Below, piece after piece: positions 8,596 to 17,800 of a stretch of DNA of 64,000 nt. The position numbers and the translations under genes were made by a program. The stretch is from the NCBI GenBank assembly GCA_031289315.1, contig JAITPR010000054.1, positions 1 to 64,000 of the forward strand, in the 5' to 3' direction. The notes under the pieces are model-generated. The model was not told the origin of the DNA and made no database searches. It worked only from the letters and a program-made list of their open reading frames with translations. This DNA comes from Clostridiaceae bacterium. Lineage in GTDB: Bacteria > Bacillota > Clostridia > Christensenellales > CAG-917. How positions within the stretch are numbered: the first letter of the stretch is position 1; each line of letters begins with the position of its first letter.

Positions 8596-9969
8596 TTACG
8601 TCGTAGTTTTTCCGCTTTTGTCATCTGCTTCTGCATAATGTTCCGTTAGAATTTTAGATATTGCGGCTATTTTAAATATAAATTTGTTACACGGTGAATT
8701 TGTCTCTGAAATGTTCTTTCGTTGTTCAAGGCATCCCCCTTGGCAAATAGGCAAAAATTTGCACGCAAAACACTCTTGCTGCAACTCAATGCTCATAAAG
8801 TCGTTATATACTTCATTTTTTACAACACCTTTTGAAACACTGCCTGTTGCATTTGCTCCGTTTAGTTGACTCAAATTGCACCTATATATCGCCCCGTCTG
8901 CCCCGATGACCAAGGCATCCTTTGATTTAGCTAAACAAAACTTAGTTAATAACTTAGGAACCAAACTATCGACCGGTGGCACAACGCCATTCTTTATCAA
9001 CAACGAGTTAGTAATATAAGTCATTTCGTTATATTCCAATGTCGGAAAATAATCATTGACGTTATCTTCACTTCGTAGAGGTGATACGAAAAAGAAAAAC
9101 AACTCGTTCTCCAAGAAATGCTTGATGTCATGAAGTATTATGCTAAGGTCATTAATATTGTTTTTGTCAACATTAAATCGACAATGAACATTAATGCCTT
9201 TCGCCAACAACTTTTCAATATGTTGAACAGTTCTTTTATAACCGTTAAAAGTTTTATCTAAATATTTTTTTCTACTATTATGCTCTTGTTCCGCGCCGTC
9301 AAATGTGATGTTAATCTTTCTAATATGCCAATTAGTAACGGCTGAATCTAAAATTTCATCGTTAAACAAAACTAAGTTAGTTGTGATAACCGAAGTGTAG
9401 TTAATTTCCGGAACCTTTAGCTTAAATTCTTTACACATCATTGTTATTAACTTGTGCTTTAAAAGAGGTTCTCCGCCGTACCAGTTAAAAGAAACATTCT
9501 TATAGCCATGTGAGGCTTTTGTGATAAATTCTATAGTTTTCTCTGCAGTTGCTAGAGTCATATCAATTCGCTGATTTTTCTGCGCTATACAATAACGACA
9601 TCTCGCATTACATTCGGTCGTCGGCAAAATCACAACTTTCATTGTTTCAGAAGCGGTATTTTGCATAGTCACTCTGTGTCTACTTAAAATTGCTGCCTCG
9701 TCAACGTCTTTTCCTACAAAAAAACCATTTTCTTTAAGCAGAGAATATATTTGACTATCCTCCGAAAACTTCTTATTAACAATTTTTTGGTATTCATTTT
9801 TGCTTAACATCACGATTGCATCTGAAATAAAATTATAAAAAATGACTTTATTCTCAGCAACTTCTTGACAATGTGTAAACCAAGAAAGCTTCGTTTCTTT
9901 TGGTTCAGTAGCGCCAAAATACTCCGGAAATTTTTCCGCTAAATGGCTGTGTTCGCGAATAATTTTCAT
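8596..9969 (-). CDS. Radical SAM/SPASM peptide maturase-like protein B
   Basis: A 457-residue enzyme with an N-terminal domain of about 110 residues before the radical SAM core, the size and place where peptide maturases often carry a peptide-binding domain. The cluster motif is CNARCRYC (C120, C124, C127), the GGE motif is WYGGEPL, and the SPASM region includes FCLAKSKDALVIGADGAIY, a cysteine in YRCNLSQ, and CFACKFLPICQGGC. I place the start at the ATG at 9969 (MKIIREHS), 9 nt after GAGG and 11 nt after the stop of the previous gene; the frame further upstream only overlaps that gene. It ends before the peptide promoter. It resembles SPASM maturases of RiPP clusters; the bond it makes is unknown. 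Confidence 0.85.
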   Translation of the reverse strand: MKIIREHSHLAEKFPEYFGATEPKETKLSWFTHCQEVAENKVIFYNFISDAIVMLSKNEYQKIVNKKFSEDSQIYSLLKENGFFVGKDVDEAAILSRHRVTMQNTASETMKVVILPTTECNARCRYCIAQKNQRIDMTLATAEKTIEFITKASHGYKNVSFNWYGGEPLLKHKLITMMCKEFKLKVPEINYTSVITTNLVLFNDEILDSAVTNWHIRKINITFDGAEQEHNSRKKYLDKTFNGYKRTVQHIEKLLAKGINVHCRFNVDKNNINDLSIILHDIKHFLENELFFFFVSPLRSEDNVNDYFPTLEYNEMTYITNSLLIKNGVVPPVDSLVPKLLTKFCLAKSKDALVIGADGAIYRCNLSQLNGANATGSVSKGVVKNEVYNDFMSIELQQECFACKFLPICQGGCLEQRKNISETNSPCNKFIFKIAAISKILTEHYAEADDKSGKTTT

Positions 9970-9980
9970 GTCTACAAACC

Positions 9981-11036
9981 TCAACCATTGCGACCTGATG
10001 AAATCGGGCATGTGCAATCCTCATGTATACACATTGGGTCATGTGAAAACAAATCTTTAGTTTGTGCCAACGAGGCTACCCTACATCCCAAACAAGACGC
10101 TTGATATTTACACTTTGACTCTTTCATCGTATGTACTTCTTGAAGTTGCCGTATTAGTGCGGAACCTTCAAGAATATTGGCTAAAGAGCGTTCAAACACA
10201 TTTCCAATAATAGTATCTTGATACAATAGCAACGGACAAGGACTTACATTGCCCGATGGGTCAATTCCAATCCATCTCGTGCCAGCCTTGCAAGCATAAC
10301 CATTTATCAATTTTTCTTCATTGCCTGTATTCGGCAGTTTTTGATAGTAATCAAAAACTATAGTGCCATAAAGCGGATCATGAACATTAATTTTTAAGTC
10401 CTTGTTTGCGAGTTGAATTGCGAATATTTTATTTAAGACCTTGAAATTTTCTTCCGGAGTAAGTCCCACATCATTTATGCCGCCGCGACCGATTTTCATC
10501 AATCGCTTAAATGAAAAAGATTTCACACCATACGAACTAGCAACATTGATGAGATTTTCTATTATCTGATAATTCTGCTTCAAAATTGTCATTTCAATGC
10601 CGAGTGAAAAATTGAATTTTTTTACTCTTGTGAGTAAATTCAAAATAATTTCATCAACTTTCGGGTGCCGATATATTTCTATTGATTTTTCGTTGGATAA
10701 CGACTGTAAGCTAATTACAATTCCATCAACGCCCGCCGTTGAGAGCCTTTCCAACATTTCATTGGATAAAAGCGTTCCGTTTGAGCAAAGAAATACTTCG
10801 TCACCTATTTTCTTTGCTATATCCAAATACTTGAAGAATTGTTTATCTAAAAGAGGTTCTCCTCCCGACAAAAATATGCGATTGAACCTAACGCTATTTA
10901 AGCTATTAAACAACGCTTCAAACTCATTGTCACTAAGCGGAACTTTAGATTCAATGCCTGAACTAGGATAACAATGGACGCAACTCAAATTGCATTCATT
11001 GTTTATTATCCACGATAATTTTTTTATAGGTTTCAT
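9981..11036 (-). CDS. Radical SAM/SPASM protein C of the peptide locus
   Basis: A 351-residue protein with CNLSCVHC (C15, C19, C22) almost at the N-terminus, FLSGGEPLLD, and a SPASM tail: CKAGTRWIGIDPSGNVSPC, then CKYQASCLGC and a last group CIHEDCTC. The layout is like PqqE/AlbA-type peptide-modifying enzymes and heme-related radical SAM proteins; the neighbours favour peptide modification. The Shine-Dalgarno (AAGGA) is rather far from the ATG, so expression may rely on coupling with the upstream gene that ends 26 nt before. It is the second gene of the operon. Confidence 0.85.
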   Translation of the reverse strand: MKPIKKLSWIINNECNLSCVHCYPSSGIESKVPLSDNEFEALFNSLNSVRFNRIFLSGGEPLLDKQFFKYLDIAKKIGDEVFLCSNGTLLSNEMLERLSTAGVDGIVISLQSLSNEKSIEIYRHPKVDEIILNLLTRVKKFNFSLGIEMTILKQNYQIIENLINVASSYGVKSFSFKRLMKIGRGGINDVGLTPEENFKVLNKIFAIQLANKDLKINVHDPLYGTIVFDYYQKLPNTGNEEKLINGYACKAGTRWIGIDPSGNVSPCPLLLYQDTIIGNVFERSLANILEGSALIRQLQEVHTMKESKCKYQASCLGCRVASLAQTKDLFSHDPMCIHEDCTCPISSGRNG

Positions 11037-11062
11037 TATTAATTGTTAGTTCCTTATTATAT

Positions 11063-11521
11063 TTATTTCCATTGCTCTATCAATTCACATTCGCGTTCAA
11101 TAGTTTCCCTATCCGCATCTGAAACATGAAAATAAGAATAACGATATGGCATCTTCTCTCCATTATATTCAATTAGAATATCTAATTTTTGAGGCCAACA
11201 GAATTTCCTAAAATCTCTTTTAATTTTGGTCAGTTTTTCGTAGGCTTCTATAAGAGAAATAGGCTCATTATAATCTAAATACCATATCTCAAAAGACTCC
11301 GCATTTTTACCGAAGATTTGGTTGAAAAATGCTCTATATAGTGCAGACACAGTCGTCGATGAGTTCTTGTAAATAGCCACAGAAATGTCTGAAAGACGTG
11401 TCTTTTCCCTTGTACAAACGACAGAAAAACCTCTCTCAGCCAAATAACTTTCCAATACATCACGACAAAATAGCAAAACCTCGGGTTTTACTAATATCCA
11501 ACAAGCATTTTTTGTGATCAT
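11063..11521 (-). CDS. Small NDP-kinase-like protein
   Basis: A 152-residue protein, first gene of the island operon, with a strong AAAGGAAGG before the ATG. I see a distant match to nucleoside diphosphate kinases: the opening CWILVKPEVL resembles the kinase strand with its conserved KP, and FHVSDADRETIEREC near the C-terminus resembles the active-site histidine segment (H-G-S-D-...-E-I). The length also fits an NDP kinase monomer. The middle is too diverged to be sure, and the usual RNxxHGSD asparagine is not seen. It could bind or phosphorylate a nucleotide, or be a fold relative with a new role such as peptide recognition. The match is by eye only. Confidence 0.5.
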   Translation of the reverse strand: MITKNACWILVKPEVLLFCRDVLESYLAERGFSVVCTREKTRLSDISVAIYKNSSTTVSALYRAFFNQIFGKNAESFEIWYLDYNEPISLIEAYEKLTKIKRDFRKFCWPQKLDILIEYNGEKMPYRYSYFHVSDADRETIERECELIEQWK

Positions 11522-11871
11522 TGCAACCTTCCTTTAAGAATGCGATAGTGAGCAGTAGTATCAAATATGGCGATTCGCAATTTTTATGCACAAAGATCAA
11601 TCCATTTAACGCTCAATTGTCTTGTTTATTACACGAGCAATTTCGACAAGAAAACTTAGCTATCATTACGACTCACCATATTACTTTATAATTGTAACAC
11701 ATCTATTGCAAAATTACAAGCAATCGCGAGCTTGAATTCATAACAAAATTACCACTTAAATTTACGGGATTTTAGTGTGTATCGGGAGCGCGCGTTTCGT
11801 ATTGAAAATCCTCTTTAAGTCCAATGCGACTAACCGCTTGCCCCATTCTCCGTTTTAGACTAGCAACGCCT
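11522..11871. other. AT-rich intergenic region with operon promoter
   Basis: About 350 bases between the glucan synthase end and the first gene of the radical SAM operon. It contains one good promoter (11691-11719) for the operon and a long leader of roughly 160 nt. No gene, tRNA or clear riboswitch was seen. Confidence 0.65.
11691..11719 (-). promoter_or_regulatory. Likely promoter of the radical SAM operon
   Basis: On the minus strand: TTGTAA (11714-11719), 17-bp spacer, TACAAT (11691-11696). The boxes are near consensus with ideal spacing. It would drive the NDP-kinase-like gene and the two radical SAM genes behind it. Confidence 0.6.
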
Positions 11872-14800
11872 CTAGCAATGCGCTTCCAGTCGGTACACGC
11901 CGTCGTCGCTTAGCTTGACCGAATCGACGCCTTCGATTTTAAGTCCGTCGAAAAAGAACGCCGGCGTCCCCGTGCGCTTAAGTTTTATAAAATAGACGGC
12001 GTTTTTGCGACGGTACTCAACCTCCGCTTCCGGCAATTCCGGCGGCAATTTTGGCGACAGTAACAGCCGATTTTCCTTTATAGATATGCCAAGCATTTTG
12101 AGTACGGTAGTATAATACCACGCTGCGCTGCCCGTGTACCAGTTCCAACCCATGCGCCCTAAAAACTTCGGATTTGCGTAGACGTCGGCGGCGATTACGT
12201 ACGGCTCTCCTTTGTACGCCGCCGCAAGTCTTTTGTCGCGGCATTTGTCGACGGGGTTTAAAATACGGAGAATTCCGTAGCCCTCAGACGTCTTACCCTC
12301 CTCAAAAAGCGCCGCGGCATACCACACAGCCGCGTGGGTATATTGACCGCCGTTTTCGCGAATACCCTCGTGATAGCGCGAAATATATCCGTAAAACCCG
12401 TTATTGAACGGTTTATCCGTTAGCTTGACAATCCCGTTTTCGCGGTCCACGAGTGAATCGGCGGTAGCAAGCGCGGCAGCGGTTTTATCCTTAGGGCAAG
12501 CCCCGGACAGCGACGCGAACGCTTGCGTGAGCAAATCCAACTCCACATCCGCGCCCTTTTCGCCCAACCATATCCCCTCCTTAGTCTTAAGCCGCTTATA
12601 ACGCCCGTCGGCAAAGGCGCGGTCTACCGCAGCCGCCAAAATCTCCGCGCGGTCGGTAAGCTCGGCAAGGTCGGCGCGGTCGGCATAGGGCAACAGCTTT
12701 TTAAGCGCCGCGATATAAAACATCGTAAGCCAAACACTTTCGCCGCGTTTTTCGTCGCCTACCGCGTCAAGCGCGTCGTTCCAGTCGCCGCCGCCTATGA
12801 GGAGCAAGCCGCTTTCCCCCGTCGCCGCCCTGTCCGCGGCGCGTATTATATGCTCGTACAGCGTACCCTCACCCGCGTATTCCGGCTCCTCGTAACGCGC
12901 ACTCTCTATGCGGTTCAACGGTTCGGATTTCAAATACGGAATTTTTTCCTTCAGTATGCCCCGGTCGCCGCTTGCAGAAATGTATTCCGCCGTCACGTAG
13001 GCTAAAAACAGTCTGTCGTCACTTATCCGCGTACGCACGCCCAGTTTTTCCGGATGCCACCAATGCATTACGTCGCCCTCCGCGTATTGATGACGGGCGC
13101 AATCCAAAATGTGAGCGCGTACGCGCGCGGTATCCTTATACAACAACGCAAGCATGTCCTGAAGCTGGTCGCGAAAGCCTATCGCACCGCCCGTTTGATA
13201 GTAGCCGGCACGCGCGTTTATGCGCGACGACACCGTTTGGCAGAGAAGCCAGCGGTTGAAAAGCGTATCCAAACACTTGTCCGCCGTCTTTATTTTAAAC
13301 GGGTTCAGCGACGTAAAATACGCCTCCGAACGCATTCCTTCGCGCTTTATTTCCTCCTCGTCCGCGCTTACCGCCGCAAGGTCGCCGCCCAAAAGGAAGT
13401 ACACAGCGTCCTTAGCGCCGCTTACGCAAGCCGCCGCCGACGGCATGTAAAAGGAGCCTCCGCATTTGGAAAGCCCGCCGCCCGCACGCGACATAAATTC
13501 GTTGCCGTTAAGAACGTATTCCGTCTTTGCCCCGCCTAGTGCGCGCAGGTACAGCCGCACTCCCGTGCGAAGGTTGGTAGCCGTCATTACGCCGTCGGAA
13601 ACCGCGTAAATTACGTAGTCGCCGCCGTCCGCCACGCCCAATTCCGTTTTAAGGTTCAACAAAATCACGCCGTCTGCAGGCGGCTTAGAAAACCGCAGTT
13701 CCATGACCTTTGCCGCGCCGTCGCGTATTATATACTCCGATAGCACACCCTTAACGCGGTCGAAATCAAAATAAAAATCCGTGCGCCCCGGTCTGTGTAC
13801 GGCGTTGCCGCCGTTGAGCCTCACATACTCCCCGCCGCCTATCCAAAAAAGCTCCTCGGACGGCTCGTCTAATACCGGGTCGAAGCCGTGCGCCGTAAGT
13901 CTGCCCGTCTGCGAATTGTTAAAATATGTGAAGCCGCCTCCGTTTGCGGTGATAACCGTGCCGCCTACCCTCCCCGCTATGACGTTGGAATACGGGAGTC
14001 TTGTGCGCGCGCCCTCCGGTACCGCCGCATACGCTCCGTCGCTTAGAAAACCGCCCTCTCCGCACGGCATGGCTAGGGACGGCTTATGCGGGACGGACTT
14101 GCCCTCCCTTAAGCGCCCGTCGCCGACGGCATATTCGGCTATAACCAATCCGTTTAACTCCTCGTCCGCTACGGCATAGGCGAAACGCTCTAGATTTTCC
14201 TCCGTAAGCCTTACGTGGTCGCCTATTATTCCGTATTTGAGCAATGCGCCGATTTCCGACTTTACCGGCTTAAAATAACCGTCTGAATCCTCGTATCCGA
14301 TAATCAGCGTAACCGGAATTTCTAAGTCATACAAGGTTTTCAGCATCACGGAAAGCTCGCTTACAAGCTTTGAACCGCGTGTATATTTGTGATATATAAT
14401 CTTTCTTTTGAAGCCGTCCGTAAGCTCCGCGAATAGCTTTTTATCGTCGTCACCCATCGCGGAAAGCTTGTCGGACGGATAAGGAATATACAGCAATTTA
14501 GGAAGCAAATTACAAAGATATTTCCGTACCGGCGCGGACAGCATGTCCTTCCCCTTTATCAAAAACGGTTTCTCGGTAAGGTAATCCTCCGCCCTTTGGT
14601 ACTTCAATCGCTTTAGATTACGCGCCAACTCGTCCGCGTCCGCGGCAAATATTATGCTTACGTCGAACGTGAGCGCGCCCTCCTTAGGCACCTCCGCGTC
14701 GGCGGCAAAGCCGGCTATAGGATAAAGACAATCGCCGTACACGCCCGCGGTTATCTCCCCGAACATCACCGCGGGACGCTTGCCGTCGCCGTCCCCGTAA

Positions 14801-17800
14801 AACATATCTCTGTCGGTAACCGGAGAAATTTCTTGTAAACCGTCAATCTTTACCGCCAGCAAAACCCTGTCCTCCGAATTTTGCATCCGCTTTTCGAATA
14901 CGATTAAGCCGCCGCCGTCATAGCGCGACGTGACGAACATATCGCCAAAGTTAGGGTGCGCTAAATCGCTGCCGCGGTCACTTAAGGAAATCGGCATTGC
15001 AAATGCTAGGCGCAGCTTTCGCGGAGTCGCGCCGTCGTTTTCTATCCTGAAACGACGTATCTCACCGCACATAAAATCCGGTGTGTAAACCTCCTCCGAA
15101 ACGCCGCGCGTCTTGTTTTCGTAGCGGCTTTTGTTTTGCGTGAAACTCACCGCAAATTCGTCGTCGTTGTAAAGCGGCGCAAAGGACGGCGAAAAAAGTT
15201 CTCCGTCAAAATCGCGCTTCCGCCCCTCCTTAAAGCGGCTTCCGTCGGTATCTCTCAAATACAAGAACGCGCCGTACGGCTTCAACATATCCCGACGGAA
15301 TCGGTTTATGTCGCGTCCGCCCGATACTGAAAAGCCCTGCCCGTAATCGTCCGTTATCGTTAGGTAGCGGTTGCCGGCAAGCAGGTTGAAACGCGGAAAA
15401 AGTAACCGTCCGGATATTTCCTCTGGAGCCGTTTCCGCGGGCGGCGGCAGGTACACAAACGGCGCTTTCGGCTTGCGCTCTCCCTTCGCCTCCGTCATTT
15501 TTTCGGCAAGCAATATTTCCGTACCGGCTATCGCCGCGTCCTTTAACATCAGCCTTCTTATAAGTCCGCCGTCGACATAGTTAGCCGCCGCGCACAAAAT
15601 CATTCCTTGGTGGTGCGCCATAAAGGAGGTTACCGTGCCTCCCCCCGCCGTATAGTCGACCGCCTCATAAAATCCGTATCTGCCGTATACGCCACGCGCC
15701 TTTAATTTTTTTAAGTTTCTCATGGCGGCGGAAGGGTTGTGCTCTAAGGAAATAAATGTGCTGTACGGCGAAATTACACACGAGTTTACGTCGGACTTCA
15801 AGGCAATTTCATTAAGTCCGAAGGCTTGATATTGAAACACCGTTTGCGCGTCGAATTCGTAACGCCCGCTCTCCGAAATGCCGTAAAGTCCCTTGCATTT
15901 GCGGCGTATCGCGTAGCGAGCGGCATGTCTTACGCTTGCGCCGATAAGCGACTTAGACGGCGCTGCAAGGAACAGCTCCGGCATAAAATATTCGAAAGCG
16001 GTACCGTTCCACGAGTAAAGCGTGTTGCCGTAAAGCGGCGTGTGTTCTCTGGACAGTCCGTTCCAGTGTTCCACCGGAATTCCGCGCGAAATACCCGTTA
16101 TGCTTAGCAACCGCGCCTCCCCCGCAAGTAGGTCGTAATGCCCTCCGTAGCCTTTGCCGGGCGTGTAGCCGATATAAAACAGACCGCGCTTGAAATCGTA
16201 AAGTGCTTTGAAATCAATTGCGGCAAGCATTTTTTCTATGCGGGCGGCAAGCTCCTTGTTGGTATCCTCCACGTAGCCCTTTGCTACAATAAGCGCGGCG
16301 GCGAAATTGCCGCTATCTACGCTTGACACAAAGTGCGGCGGAAGCTTTTCGCGCGTGTCCGTATCGTACCAATTGTACAGATGCCCGTTCCATTTCTCCA
16401 ACGTATCAACCGCGTCAAGTATTTTAACTATGCCGGACTCCGCACGCGCGGCATCTATAAGCCCCAGCCTTTCGGCGGAGATTTCCGCAAGCAGCGAATA
16501 GCCTATGTTGGTGGGAGAGGTGAGCGGACGCCGTCCCACGTCAAACGCCTCCTGAAAATTGTCGGCTATTATGCCGTTGTTTTGCTCGTTTTCGAAATAT
16601 TCGTAGGTGCGACGCGCGTATTCCTTAAGCTTACGCACGCGTTCCTCATGTGCCTTAACGCTAGCCCTGCCGCGCGGCTTGCGCATACCGTTCCCGGCGG
16701 CGTAAAGGATACACGCGGCGGTAAGCTCGGCAATAAGCGCGGCGGAAAAAATATAAACACTCAAGTACGGTACGCCCGCGTAAACGCCGTTCACTGCAAG
16801 CAGATAAGCGGCTACGGCAAGCGCGCTCAACAATACCGCGGAGGGCGCAAGCATTCTAACCGTCGCGCCGCCGCAATTTCTACTCATGTAAAACGTACGC
16901 CAGTTCAAAAGATTTTTGCCGCGCGCCATTTTCAAAAGCGTTCCGAAAAATAACGCCGCGCCGTTTACCGCCCTTAACGGCAATAAAGCCGTCTCCTCCG
17001 TCAAATTTAAAAGCTCGTGACAAACCTCCTTAAGCACATAAATTTTTCTTCGGGTTCCCCCGTTTAAAATCACCGCCGCGACACGTACGGCAAACGGATA
17101 TAACAACAGCGCGCCGCCGCTTACGGCAAGCGGAACGTCTGCAAAAACCGCCGCAAGCGTAAGCATTAAAAAGATTGCCAACGCTCTCAATGGTTTAAGC
17201 GCGTTATTTACTATGATAAAGGCGTAAATATGCGGAAGCTTTACGCGTGAAGCGCCGTCGGCACGGTTAAAAGACAGGAGCGGCAACAATTGTATATCCC
17301 CTCTTGTCCACCGCGCGCCGCGTTCCTCGTCGCAGGAAAAGCCGTCCGGCGCGGTTTCGTATACCGCAACTCCGGACGCGCCCGTATTTAAAAGCGCCCC
17401 CTCTATTATGTCGTGACTTAGGACGCAACCCTCCGGCAATACGCCGCCTAGCTTGCCGTAAAACGTGTCAAGCCTATATATGCCCTTGCCGGTAAATACG
17501 CCCCCGCCGGTTAGCGCAAAATAAAAATCCGTGTTTTCACGGTAAGCGTCGCGCCCGGCAAGCTTTAAAAATCTATATGAATACGCCGTCCTTATACTAC
17601 GTAGGTCCGTGAGATTTCTAAACGACATCAGGTCGAAGCCGTTGACCGGATGCGTCATTTCCGCAACCGCCGCGAGCACTCCGCCCGGTTCCAACACGCT
17701 GTCGTCGTCCAAAAGCACGACAAACTCCGGACGGTCGGGGATAACCGTGCAGTCGAAAGCGGAAAAATCTCCCGTCACCGCCGCCTTGTTTATATCCTCT

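Noticed and set aside
8385-8636. An 83-residue minus-strand frame between radical SAM B and the peptide, considered as a second precursor
   Set aside because: It overlaps the end of the radical SAM gene, has no good ribosome site, and runs through a MITE-like repeat and the peptide promoter.
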